Counted from the stretch's first letter, positions 6,063 to 14,113 are shown. The stretch is DNA of 23,363 bases from Firmicutes bacterium UBA6811 (GCA_002452295.1 DKEX01000004.1:1-23363), one strand, 5' to 3'. The notes: generated by a model not told the origin, from the sequence alone. A program made the numbers and translations.

Positions 6063-7634
6063 TCACATCCCTGTGCCATCGCCCGCAGGCGCGCAGCCCG
6101 ACCGCTCCAGCACCTGCCGGAGGGCCTTCGTCGCCTCGCGTACCATCTCATTTTCGTCGAAGGCGAGGAGTTTCCTCCTGTACATCAGCACCCGCCCGTC
6201 CACGATTGTCGTCTCGACGTCCGCCGCCGTCGCCTCGTACACCACGCGCGACACGACGTCCACGTGCTCCGTGGGGGCGGCGTGAGGCCCGCCAAGGTCC
6301 AGGATAATCACGTCAGCGCGCATGCCCGGCTCGATGCTGCCGATCTCGTCCTCCATGCCCATCGCCCGGGCTCCGCCGAGCGTCGCCATCTCCAGCACCG
6401 CCGGGGCCGGGAGCGCCGTCGGCCCGAGGCGCACCTTCTGAATGAGGGCCGCGTGACGCATCTCCGCGAACATGTCGAGGTTGTTGTTGCACGGCGCGCC
6501 GTCGGCGCCCAGGGATACGAACACGCCCATATCCATCATCTCAGGGACCTTCGCGATCCCCGAGGCCAGCTTGAGGTTGGACGACGGGCAGTGCACGACT
6601 TTCGTGCCCGAATCGCGCAGGATGGCCATCTCCTCGTCGTCCAGCCAGATGCAGTGGACGAGCACGAGGTCGGGCCCGGTAAGGCCGAGCTCGCGCAGGC
6701 ACACGACGTTCCTCATGCCCCGGTCCCGCTGCACAAGCTCGATCTCGCCCCGGTTCTCCGAGGCGTGCGTGTGGACGAGCACCCCGGCGGCCCTCGCCAT
6801 GTCGCGCACCCGCGCAAGAAGCCAGTCCGAGCACGACACCACGAACCTTGGCGCGAAGGCGTAGCGGATCCTGCCGTCGTCGTGCATGTGCCACCGGGCG
6901 AGGAGGGCCTCGCTCTCGCGGAGCGAGTCCTCGGCGGACTCCATCAGGGTCGCCGGGACATCGGACCCATAATCCATCATGACCTTGCCCGACGCGGCGC
7001 GGATGCCTGACGAATCGATGGCCCAGAAGGCGCTCTCGGTGTGGTGGACGGTCTCCATGTCGATGATGGACGTGGTCCCGCCCCGGATGAGCTCGGCTAT
7101 GCCCAGCATGGCGGACCAGTACACGCTCTCCTCGTCGTGGGCGCCCTCGAGCGGCCATATACGCAGCTTGAGCCAGTCGAGAAGCTCCAGGTCGTCGGCC
7201 TGCCCCCGGAAAAGCGTCTGGCAGAGGTGAACGTGCGCCTGCACGAAACCTGGCAGGACGATCTTTCCGGCGGCGTCTATGACCATGTCCACGTCATGCC
7301 TGTGAAGGCCGACGGGAAGCCGATGCACTACCGCATCGTCGGCCGGACCGTCACTTGACCAGCCCTCGCCCATCACACCCGCCTGTTCCCCGCGCCCCCA
7401 CGTTCCGCGCGCGCCGGTGCTACCTGGATCGCGCCGCCCCGTGACTGGGATGGGACCCGAAGCCTCCCCGGCGCCGCTGAAGGCCCCCGGGGCCGGCCTT
7501 GCCGGCGACGCGGATCCCGGCCGGATCACCTGCGCTATCCTGCGCCCGTCGATGAGGACGTCCGCCCCCACGAGCACCTCGCGCCCGGGGTTCATGGTCA
7601 CGACGGTTCCACCGCGGATGAGGATCTTCGCCAC
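6063..7634 (-). CDS. Amidohydrolase/deaminase (SAH/MTA, 8-oxoguanine, chlorohydrolase group)
   Basis: This is a metal-dependent hydrolase of the COG0402 group, 523 residues against a usual 440-460. The TIM-barrel motifs are HVH (His134, His136), HTHASE (His290, Glu293), LVHCIW (His327), SSNLKLASG, and GADGAPCNNNLDMFAEMR with the catalytic Asp378. The C-terminal beta-sandwich ends ADVIILDLGG...VVYEATAADVETTIVDG. The extra length is a Gly/Pro/Ala-rich insert at about residues 40-110, between the first strands of the N-terminal sandwich and the first barrel strand. The GTG start abuts the AOR stop codon, with AAGGAG inside the AOR gene as ribosome site. Members of this group deaminate adenosine derivatives, guanine-like bases or triazines. 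The purine riboswitch ahead of the operon makes a purine the favoured substrate (inference). Confidence 0.88.
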   Translation of the reverse strand: MAKILIRGGTVVTMNPGREVLVGADVLIDGRRIAQVIRPGSASPARPAPGAFSGAGEASGPIPVTGRRDPGSTGARGTWGRGEQAGVMGEGWSSDGPADDAVVHRLPVGLHRHDVDMVIDAAGKIVLPGFVQAHVHLCQTLFRGQADDLELLDWLKLRIWPLEGAHDEESVYWSAMLGIAELIRGGTTSIIDMETVHHTESAFWAIDSSGIRAASGKVMMDYGSDVPATLMESAEDSLRESEALLARWHMHDDGRIRYAFAPRFVVSCSDWLLARVRDMARAAGVLVHTHASENRGEIELVQRDRGMRNVVCLRELGLTGPDLVLVHCIWLDDEEMAILRDSGTKVVHCPSSNLKLASGIAKVPEMMDMGVFVSLGADGAPCNNNLDMFAEMRHAALIQKVRLGPTALPAPAVLEMATLGGARAMGMEDEIGSIEPGMRADVIILDLGGPHAAPTEHVDVVSRVVYEATAADVETTIVDGRVLMYRRKLLAFDENEMVREATKALRQVLERSGCAPAGDGTGM

Positions 7635-9464
7635 CTACGCCACTCCTTTCGCTTCTATCCCGAGCGCCTCCAGTTTCCCGCGGGTGGGGACGCCGTCCTT
7701 CGTCCAGCCGCGCCCGGCGTAGTATTCCGGGAGCATCCTCGCAAGGTCCACCGTTACACCCCTCGCAGGCCCCTCGGGGAGGCCTTCCTGGAGGAACCGC
7801 CTCGGAAGGCTGTCATCGCGCGGCGTCATGCCGCACCGCAGGTTGAACATCCTTTCTATGTTGACGATCCTCTCGCCCGTGGCGAGGAGGTCGGCCTGGG
7901 AATACGGCCGGCCCACCGCGAAGGCGAGAAGGTCAGCAACGTCCTGGGGCATGACGGCGTAGGTCGCAAACGTGCAGTACTTGCATATCTCCGCAGAGTC
8001 GCACACCGCGCCGTAGTTCTCGTGCCATATGACCATGCCGACCTTGCCGCTCTCGGTGTATGGGTTGACGCAATCAGGGGTCCCGAACCAGCGGATCCCC
8101 TCCTCCCTCGTTTTGCTGAGAAGCTCGAAGTTGGGGAGAGCCCGGAGGTGGTCGCCGCCCCGGCTCGCCACGGCCTCGCCCAACGCGAAGCCCTTGCCCG
8201 TGCGCACGTCGAACGCCGGGAGTTCGAGCCCCTTAACGTGGAGGGCGAACCCCTCGCTCCCCGGGATCTCGGCGGACATGGCCCGCACGCCCCTGGCGAG
8301 GAACTCGCCGATGCCATCGCGGTGGGCGATCTTGTGCAGGCAGTCGAGGACGAACTCGGCGTCGCCCCACTCGTACTTCTCGTCGATGAGGCCGCGCTGC
8401 GAGCACTCCATGAGGAACGCGATGCTCGTGCCGGCGGATATGGTGTCGAGCCCATAGTCGTTGGCGAGCTGGTTCGCCTTGAGGATGGCCGCAAGCGACC
8501 CAACGCCCACCCTGCTTCCCAGCGTGACCATGGTTTCGTACTCGGGGCCCATGTTCTCGCACTCGTACGGGCCCTCCGCGACGCGGGCGTAGTTCTTGCA
8601 GTGAAGGATGCACGAGAAGCACGCCTTCGAGGCGAGCTTGTAGGTGCCCTGGTAGACGTGGCTCGATATCTTCTCGTAGTCGTCGAAAAGGCCGAGCTGG
8701 CCGTTCTTCGTGGAAAGCCCGCCGCTCGCCTGGGCGATGTCAACGAGGATGAGCGTGCCGTACTCGGAGAAGTCCTGGTAGGTAGGGTCTGCCATGAGCT
8801 TCCTGTGGCACTCACGTACCTTCGCGAGAAACTTCTCATCGTAGGCCACGGGGATGTCCCCGGTCCCGCGCACGGCGATGGCCTTGAGGTTCTTGGACCC
8901 CATGACCGCGCCCACCCCGGTGCGTCCGGCGGCGCTGTGGCCGGCGGCCATGATGTTCCCATACGGCACCAGGTGTTCGCCGGCCTGGCCTATGGCGATG
9001 ACCTTGATGTCCTTCCCATGCTCGTGCTCGAGCAGGCTGATGGTGTCAAACACGCCGTGCCCCCAGAGGTGCGACGCTTCTCGCATCTCCACGTGGTCGT
9101 CGTCGATGAAGAGGTAGACCGGCCCCCTCGCCCTGCCCCGGATGATGATGCCGTCGTAGCCGGCGTACCGCAGCTCGGGCGCGAAATGCCCGCCGGAGTT
9201 GGCGTCGCCGAGGAGGCCGGTCAGCGGCGACCGGCATCCCACGGTGAACCTCCCCGAGGACGGCGAGAGCGTGCCATCGAGGGGGCCTGCGGCAATGGTC
9301 AGGACGTTCTCGGGCGAAAGGGGGTCGGTCCCGGCGTCCACCAGGTCGTAGAGAACCTTCGACGTGAACCCGCGACCGCCGAGGTAGAGGGACTTCCACT
9401 CCTCCGGTATCCTGGTCTTGCGCGTGCTGCCGCGGCCGAGGTCCACCCAGAGCAGCTTATCCAT
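7635..9464 (-). CDS. Aldehyde:ferredoxin oxidoreductase (tungstopterin enzyme)
   Basis: This AOR-family protein of about 609 residues belongs to enzymes that oxidise aldehydes to acids, or run the reverse with low-potential electrons, using a bis-tungstopterin and one [4Fe-4S] cluster. Visible landmarks are the N-terminal LWVDLGRGSTRKTRIPEEWKSLYLGGRGF, the pterin-binding segment AAGRTGVGAVMGSKNLKAIAVRG, the cluster motif CFSCILHC near 285-292, the NDYGLDTISAG segment and the C-terminal FNLRCGMTPRDDSLP. The fourth cluster cysteine probably lies in the CDSAEICKYC region. The ATG at 9464 gives the usual start; a GTG at 9473 in the same frame is the alternative. It is preceded by a four-cluster ferredoxin and an [FeFe] hydrogenase, which suggests electron transfer to or from H2. 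Substrate is unknown; AOR paralogues are often misassigned by name. Confidence 0.93.
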   Translation of the reverse strand: MDKLLWVDLGRGSTRKTRIPEEWKSLYLGGRGFTSKVLYDLVDAGTDPLSPENVLTIAAGPLDGTLSPSSGRFTVGCRSPLTGLLGDANSGGHFAPELRYAGYDGIIIRGRARGPVYLFIDDDHVEMREASHLWGHGVFDTISLLEHEHGKDIKVIAIGQAGEHLVPYGNIMAAGHSAAGRTGVGAVMGSKNLKAIAVRGTGDIPVAYDEKFLAKVRECHRKLMADPTYQDFSEYGTLILVDIAQASGGLSTKNGQLGLFDDYEKISSHVYQGTYKLASKACFSCILHCKNYARVAEGPYECENMGPEYETMVTLGSRVGVGSLAAILKANQLANDYGLDTISAGTSIAFLMECSQRGLIDEKYEWGDAEFVLDCLHKIAHRDGIGEFLARGVRAMSAEIPGSEGFALHVKGLELPAFDVRTGKGFALGEAVASRGGDHLRALPNFELLSKTREEGIRWFGTPDCVNPYTESGKVGMVIWHENYGAVCDSAEICKYCTFATYAVMPQDVADLLAFAVGRPYSQADLLATGERIVNIERMFNLRCGMTPRDDSLPRRFLQEGLPEGPARGVTVDLARMLPEYYAGRGWTKDGVPTRGKLEALGIEAKGVA

Positions 9465-9479
9465 GTATGACACCCGCCG

Positions 9480-9902
9480 TCACCTCGCCTTCAGGGCCAG
9501 GGCCCCGGTGGTGCAGAACTTCACGCACATGGGGTCTCCGTGGCAAAGATCGCAGATAAGAAGCGTCTCGTCGAAGATGCGAATGCCCCCGGACGGGCAC
9601 GCCGCGATGCAGTCGCCGCAGAGGTTGCAGGCCGCCTCGTCCACGAAGATCTCGCCGTCGTCGCAGGTGAGCGCGCCCCGCTTGCACGCCACAATGCACG
9701 GATGGTCCTCGCAGTGGTTGCACACGCGGATCTCCTCACGGCACCCCTCCCGGAGCACCTGGATGCGCGCCCGCCTCGGGTTGAACGCCCCGAAGTGGGC
9801 TATCGAGCAGGCAAGCTCGCAGTTCCGGCACCCGGTGCATTTCTCCGGAGAGAAAACCCGAATGTCTTTATCCTTGCCTGCCGTCAGGACGTCCGCTTCC
9901 AT
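9480..9902 (-). CDS. Polyferredoxin with four [4Fe-4S] sites (HycB/AorA-like electron-transfer subunit)
   Basis: This 140-residue protein carries four cysteine groups: CTGCRNCELAC, CNHC-EDHPC-IVAC, CNLCGDCIAAC and CDLCHGDPMCVKFC. They match the four-cluster electron-transfer subunits of the HycB/DmsB type, such as AorA of the Aromatoleum AOR complex. The protein has no signal peptide, so it should act in the cytoplasm. The ATG at 9902 overlaps the hydrogenase stop codon (TGATG) and has GGAGGGGG upstream; a GTG one codon earlier is also possible. The downstream AOR gene begins 15 bases after its stop (at 9464). It most likely wires the AOR to the hydrogenase, forming a soluble complex or shuttle (inference). 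Confidence 0.92.
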   Translation of the reverse strand: MEADVLTAGKDKDIRVFSPEKCTGCRNCELACSIAHFGAFNPRRARIQVLREGCREEIRVCNHCEDHPCIVACKRGALTCDDGEIFVDEAACNLCGDCIAACPSGGIRIFDETLLICDLCHGDPMCVKFCTTGALALKAR

Positions 9903-11740
9903 CACTGCGCACCCCCTTCAACAGCAAGACGCGCATGGTCATGGAGAAGTTCGCTGGCCCGCGCGCCTCCCACCTCGCCGAGAAACCGCCTGTAGACTTC
10001 GGCTACCGCGGGGTTCTTGCGGGGCCGTCTCTCGCCGAGCGACCCGTCAATGCCGCAAAGCGCCGCACCGCGTGTTTCAATAGACCGCTCGAGAGACTCA
10101 CGAACGATAGGTTGGCCGCCGCCGCCGACGCACCCGCCGGGGCAGGCCATGACCTCTACGAAATCGTAGGGGCGCCCGCCGCTCGCCACCTGATCCAAGA
10201 TCCGCCTTGCCGCAGCGAGACCCTGGACAACTGCCACACTTAGCGTGAGATCGCCGATCTTTACCTTAGCTTCGCTGACGCCGGGCCCGGGTAGCCCGGC
10301 AACGGGGATCGCGCCAGTCGCATCCCCCCGACCCGTCGCCACCCCAAAGTCCGCGCCGAGTTCGTCCGCAAGTGCACGCAGCGCGGCCTCCATCACCCCG
10401 CCAGTCGTTCCGAAAATGGTCCCTCCTCCGCTCGCACGGCCAAGGGGCGCGTCGAACCCGCTCTCCTTCAGGGAGTGGAAGTCCATCTCCACGGACTGGA
10501 TGAACCGTATGAGTTCGCGCGTTGTAAGCACTGCATCTACGTCACGAATCCCCGCGCCACCGGTGGAACCCGTCTCACACAAACTGGCAAGCCGCTCGGC
10601 CTCAAACTTCTTGGCTGTGCAGGGCATCATGGACACTACGTAAACCGCTTCAGGGCGTACTCCCTCGAGCTCGTTCAGAACAGCCCTGGCCATCGCCCCT
10701 GCCATCATGTGAGGCGACTTGCACGTGGACAGGTGCGGCACAACGCCGGGGCACTCTCTCTCCACGAACCTCACCCACGCCGGGCAGCACGAGGTGAACA
10801 TGGGAAGCCTGCCGCCCTTCTCGAGGCGTTCCTTGAGCTCGTGCGCCTCCTCCACCGCCGTGAGGTCGGCCCCGAACGCCGTGTCGAAGACCCTGTCAAA
10901 TCCGAGTTTCCGGAGGGCCGCGACCATCTTACCCGTGGACACGGCGCCGGCCGGCATACCCCATGCCTCTGCAATCGTCGCCCGCATCGCGGGCGCTGTC
11001 TGCACCACGGTCACAAGGCTTCGGTCGGCGAGAGACCTCCTCACCTTGACAATCTCTTGTCTTTCCGACAGCGCGCCCGTCGGGCAGGCTACCACGCACT
11101 GACCGCACTCCACGCAGTCCGTGTCGCACATCCTGTCCTCGAAGGCAAAGGAGCGGCACGACGCCCATTCTTCGCTCACGAGGGCCGTCGCGCCGCTCCG
11201 CTCAACAAGCAGATCGGACTCGGCGATCTCATCCGACATCGCCCGATATGGTGTCATGTCATGCATCCTCTTGCACGCCGCAACGCATCTTCCGCACATA
11301 ACGCACTTATTGGGGTCCCGCGTGATGGCCTGGCCCGTCCTGTCCACCGATAGCCTCTGCCTCTTCACCGGAAGCCGCCTCGCGCGCACACCCAGCTCGT
11401 CTCCGAGCCTCTTCAGCTCGCAGTAGGGCCTTCGCTCGCAGACGAGGCACTCCCTCGGGTGCTGCGCCAGCAGGAAGGACACGACCCCGCGCCGCCTCTC
11501 CATTACCCTGCCCGTCGCTGTGTGAACGACCATGCCCGTTTCGACAACGTGGTCGCAGGCTGTGACGAGTTCGCTCTTGCCATCCACTTCGACCACGCAC
11601 ACCCCACATCTCGCCGTCCGCTCAAGCCACGGGTGATGGCACAGGGTCGGGATGCGCACCCCGACGCTCTTTGCAGCCTCAAGGATGGACGTGCCTTCAG
11701 GTACGTGGCAAGCCAGGCCGTCCACGACAACTTCCAGCAT
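9902..11740 (-). CDS. Group A [FeFe] hydrogenase, catalytic subunit (HydA/HndD-like)
   Basis: This 612-residue cytoplasmic enzyme would reduce protons to H2 or oxidise H2. Domains in order are an N-terminal [2Fe-2S] domain (Cys34, 45, 48, 62), a His-Cys3 [4Fe-4S] site (His94, Cys98, 101, 107), two [4Fe-4S] clusters (Cys146/149/152/156 and 209/212/215/219), and the H-cluster domain. The three H-cluster motifs are complete: TSCCPAW (316-322), MPCTAKKFE (372-380) and MACPGGCVGGGGQP (531-544). The ATG at 11740 has GGAGGTGG upstream. It starts the operon behind a purine riboswitch and terminator. No flavoprotein partner (HydB/HndC) and no maturases HydE, HydF or HydG are in the window. The polyferredoxin and AOR are therefore its likely redox partners. 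Confidence 0.95.
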   Translation of the reverse strand: MLEVVVDGLACHVPEGTSILEAAKSVGVRIPTLCHHPWLERTARCGVCVVEVDGKSELVTACDHVVETGMVVHTATGRVMERRRGVVSFLLAQHPRECLVCERRPYCELKRLGDELGVRARRLPVKRQRLSVDRTGQAITRDPNKCVMCGRCVAACKRMHDMTPYRAMSDEIAESDLLVERSGATALVSEEWASCRSFAFEDRMCDTDCVECGQCVVACPTGALSERQEIVKVRRSLADRSLVTVVQTAPAMRATIAEAWGMPAGAVSTGKMVAALRKLGFDRVFDTAFGADLTAVEEAHELKERLEKGGRLPMFTSCCPAWVRFVERECPGVVPHLSTCKSPHMMAGAMARAVLNELEGVRPEAVYVVSMMPCTAKKFEAERLASLCETGSTGGAGIRDVDAVLTTRELIRFIQSVEMDFHSLKESGFDAPLGRASGGGTIFGTTGGVMEAALRALADELGADFGVATGRGDATGAIPVAGLPGPGVSEAKVKIGDLTLSVAVVQGLAAARRILDQVASGGRPYDFVEVMACPGGCVGGGGQPIVRESLERSIETRGAALCGIDGSLGERRPRKNPAVAEVYRRFLGEVGGARASELLHDHARLAVEGGAQ

Positions 11741-11806
11741 CCCCACCACCTCCGCGTGTCGTTTTGGCCCCTCACAATATGAAACCAGGAAGCCGCCTGA
11801 CTTGAG

Positions 11807-11850
11807 AAAAGGACGCACGGGGCCCCGGGGAATCGCACCCCGCTGCGTCC
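11807..11850 (-). terminator. Intrinsic terminator acting as riboswitch expression platform
   Basis: On the minus strand GGACGCA-G-CGGGG pairs with CCCCG-TGCGTCC, 12 base pairs with one bulged G, closed by a 16-base loop and followed directly by TTTTCTC (U-run at 11810-11807). It begins one base after the riboswitch P1 helix and ends 66 bases before the hydrogenase start codon. It is thus placed to control transcription of the hydrogenase-AOR operon. Confidence 0.85.
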
Positions 11851-11851
11851 T

Positions 11852-11924
11852 CCCTCATAGCCAGGTTGGTTGCGGCCTCCTGGTAGAAACGCCTGAACCC
11901 TAGATTATCAGGTCTATACGAGGG
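11852..11924 (-). ncRNA. Purine-class riboswitch aptamer
   Basis: Read on the minus strand, a three-way junction is visible. P1 is CCCTCGTA (11924-11917) with TATGAGGG (11859-11852). P2 is CCTGA (11912-11908) with TCAGG (11896-11892). P3 is CCAGG (11883-11879) with CCTGG (11865-11861). The junction strand GTTTCTACC (11890-11882) is identical to the purine riboswitch consensus. The P3 loop contains CCGCAA and the P2 loop ends in GGG, fitting the conserved loop-loop contact. The ligand-pairing position (position 74 in the B. subtilis xpt numbering) is C at 11860, as in guanine-type aptamers. Departures from consensus are a longer P2 loop, TATAGAC for TATAATC in the first junction strand, and G instead of A just before the specificity C. 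The real ligand may therefore be guanine or a related purine. Confidence 0.85.
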
Positions 11925-11953
11925 TAACCCTGCCAATCTGCAATTACATGGCG

Positions 11954-11978
11954 ATTATTTATTCGCCGCGGACGGCGA
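11954..11978 (-). promoter_or_regulatory. Hairpin and AT-rich stretch upstream of the riboswitch
   Basis: On the minus strand TCGCCG (11978-11973) pairs with CGGCGA (11968-11963) around a 4-base loop. It is followed by AATAAATAAT (11963-11954), the only AT-rich run in the leader. This could be the -10 region of the riboswitch operon promoter. It could also be a weak terminator for the oxidoreductase gene that ends at 12020. No convincing -35 element was found. Confidence 0.3.
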
Positions 11979-12019
11979 GAATCCTTCTTCGTCGTTAGTT
12001 GTGCCTGACTTCGACGTGT

Positions 12020-13036
12020 CTACAAGGTTACCTTGACACCCTTCTCTGAAGACTCATATGCCGCAAGCGCTATCTTAAGGGATTCATATCCGTCCTCAGC
12101 GGTGGCCAGTGGTTCCTCCTTATCGAGAAGGGACCGGACGAAGTTAGCGATTTCAGCGTCCCATCCGCCGCCTCCGACATTATCCGGTAAGATCCAGCCC
12201 CGCCCGTCCAAACTGGTCTCTTTCCTGTAAACCCTCAAGGGAGTCACATAGTCAGCTACGAGGGTTCCCTCAGTGCCGTAAATCTCTACCCCGAGAGGTC
12301 CCGGCTGGCTGCTCCATCCAACCTCAAAGTATGCCAGAAGCTTGGGATTCCTAAACTCGAGGATACCGACTGCCCAGTCCTCCACGCTTATGTCTTTCCC
12401 CAGGGTGGCTGTCTTTGCCATGACGGAGGTTACATCTCCACCAAAGTAACGGCAAAGGTCAATAGCGTGGATGCCCATGTCCAGGAGCGCCCCGCCCCCG
12501 GCAAGCTCGGGCTTGAAGAAACAGTCGCTCATGGCAGACCACGAGAGGTAGGGTCCATTGTGCGCAAACCTCACCCGCATCATCATGGGCTGGCCGATGA
12601 GGCCCTTCTGTATGTATTCCCTGGCCTTCCTGTTGAAGTTGAAATACCTGTGGGTAAACCCTATCATCAGCATGACCCCGGCCTGCTCTGCTGCCTCAAT
12701 CATTGCACGTGAATCCTCAAGGTTTGTAGCCATGGGTTTCTCACATAGCACGTGCTTACCGGCCCTGACTGCGTCTATGGTCTGCCGGGCGTGCAGGCTA
12801 TTCGGGGTACAGACGCTCACCATGTCGACGTCCGCCTTGACGAGCATGTCTCTATAATCAGTGAAGACCTCAGGGACATCGTAAAGCTCAGCTGCTGCCT
12901 TCGCTCTTCCCTCATGTATGTCAGCAACTGCCTGTATCTTGACCAGATCCGGCAGTTTCGCGTAGGAAGGTAGATGCGCGTTCATCGCTATCGCACCACA
13001 TCCGATTACTCCCACTTTGAGCTCTTTCCCTGGCAT
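12020..13036 (-). CDS. Gfo/Idh/MocA-family NAD(P)-dependent oxidoreductase (first copy)
   Basis: This 338-residue protein has the N-terminal Rossmann fold with VIGCGAIA (10-17), the conserved EKP motif at 99-101, and the substrate-domain motif GGGALLDMGIHAIDL (180-194), where Lys100, Asp187 and His190 match the family's catalytic residues. Such enzymes oxidise a secondary hydroxyl of sugars, inositols or glycosides. The ATG at 13036 follows GGAGGGC. The upstream neighbour on the same strand is a xylose-isomerase-like TIM barrel 63 bases away. This pairing recurs in the second half of the region and often marks 3-keto-sugar or inositol metabolism (general knowledge). Substrate is unknown. Confidence 0.92.
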   Translation of the reverse strand: MPGKELKVGVIGCGAIAMNAHLPSYAKLPDLVKIQAVADIHEGRAKAAAELYDVPEVFTDYRDMLVKADVDMVSVCTPNSLHARQTIDAVRAGKHVLCEKPMATNLEDSRAMIEAAEQAGVMLMIGFTHRYFNFNRKAREYIQKGLIGQPMMMRVRFAHNGPYLSWSAMSDCFFKPELAGGGALLDMGIHAIDLCRYFGGDVTSVMAKTATLGKDISVEDWAVGILEFRNPKLLAYFEVGWSSQPGPLGVEIYGTEGTLVADYVTPLRVYRKETSLDGRGWILPDNVGGGGWDAEIANFVRSLLDKEEPLATAEDGYESLKIALAAYESSEKGVKVTL

Positions 13037-13099
13037 TCTATAGCCCTCCGCTCTTCAATATCATTTTGCCGCGTACCGCTTACGCCGGTACAGGCTTGC

Positions 13100-13930
13100 C
13101 TACGCCAGCCGGCGAAGGTATTCTATGCTCCGCTCGGTCCCGTCCCTGGGGTCCCCCAGCCCCTCGAATTCGATAGAAAGATACCCATCATAGCCGGCTT
13201 CCTCGAGGAGCCTGACTACTTCATCAATCCGTACCTCTCCCTCACCGGCTACCGTCCCGACATAGCGACTGCCGTCGAGGGCCGCATAGGATTCAGATAC
13301 ACAGCAGCAGCCCACTTTCTTCATGTCCTTGAGATGAACATGAGCAGCCAGGGTACCAAGAGTGCGCACCGCATCCACCGGTCTCTCGTTTACCAATAGG
13401 AAATTGCCTGTATCAATGGTGGCCCTCAGGCCAGGCGACCCAACGGTCTCGATAATCTCCTTGACCTGGGCTCCCTTGCCTGCCAGAAGCCCGTGATTCT
13501 CCAGGGCGAGCACGACACCCTTCTGCTCCGCATACCTTGCACCTTCAGAGAGCCCCTCGAGGATCCAGCCCTTGGCATCTTCAAACTTGATCCCGGGTTC
13601 GAGATCTCCAGCAAAAACGCGGACAACCTTGGTCTCCAGAGCAAGGGCCATGTCCACGCCGAGCTTGATTTTCTCGACCTCGGCCATTCTCTTACTTGCA
13701 TCAGGATTTACGAAGTTGTTCGCGATAGCGTAGGCTGCAACCTCGAGTCCTTTAGACTTAACCAGGTCGAGGGCTTTACAAGGTTCAGAATGCGGGTCCT
13801 TCCAGAACACGTCCAGGAGCTCAACTCCATCTGCACCCAGCCCCGCAACGTAATCGATAAACCCGAAGACATCCAACTCCCTCTTTTGGTAGAGTTTGTG
13901 GAGACTCCACATGCTGACTGCGATCTTCAT
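13100..13930 (-). CDS. Xylose isomerase-like TIM-barrel epimerase/isomerase (first copy)
   Basis: This AP_endonuc_2 fold protein has 276 residues. The four expected metal ligands are visible in ALENHG (Glu), ATIDTGNF (Asp), AHVHLKD (His) and LSIEFEG (Glu), so it should be an active metal-dependent isomerase, epimerase or dehydratase of sugars or cyclitols. The ATG start has GGAGGGTG upstream. It likely works with the oxidoreductase that follows it. The 183 bases between it and the acetyltransferase gene hold a 5-bp hairpin (14043-14060) but no terminator or promoter I can defend. Its C-terminus closely resembles the remnant at 16187-16336. Confidence 0.9.
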   Translation of the reverse strand: MKIAVSMWSLHKLYQKRELDVFGFIDYVAGLGADGVELLDVFWKDPHSEPCKALDLVKSKGLEVAAYAIANNFVNPDASKRMAEVEKIKLGVDMALALETKVVRVFAGDLEPGIKFEDAKGWILEGLSEGARYAEQKGVVLALENHGLLAGKGAQVKEIIETVGSPGLRATIDTGNFLLVNERPVDAVRTLGTLAAHVHLKDMKKVGCCCVSESYAALDGSRYVGTVAGEGEVRIDEVVRLLEEAGYDGYLSIEFEGLGDPRDGTERSIEYLRRLA

Positions 13931-14113
13931 TTCACTTACACCCTCCAGTTCATCCTACTTGTTGTCTAGATCCGATCCCTTATATCCCACTGTCGCTCTA
14001 GATCTGGGTTTCCCCGTTGGCATCGCATCCAGTCTCAAGGTTACCCGCCTGGTGACGGGTTTCTGACTATTGCTCCTTCTATCAATCACTTTCAAACCCC
14101 CGAAAACCATTAC

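Noticed and set aside
8022..9470. Long plus-strand ORF (482 codons) opposite AOR
   Set aside because: The composition is that of an antisense frame and AOR on the other strand is unambiguous.
11844..11924. Reading the leader as a molybdenum/tungsten-cofactor riboswitch, suggested by the AOR gene
   Set aside because: The three-way junction and the exact GTTTCTACC core match the purine class, and I could not find the conserved elements of a Moco-type motif.
11891..11924. Sigma-70 promoter TTGCAG-N18-GTATAG near 11914-11943
   Set aside because: Its start point would fall inside the aptamer and destroy P1; the match to the -10 consensus is weak.
14043..14060. Hairpin ACCCG/CGGGT as a terminator after the acetyltransferase gene
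   Set aside because: The stem has only five base pairs and no U-run follows on the minus strand.
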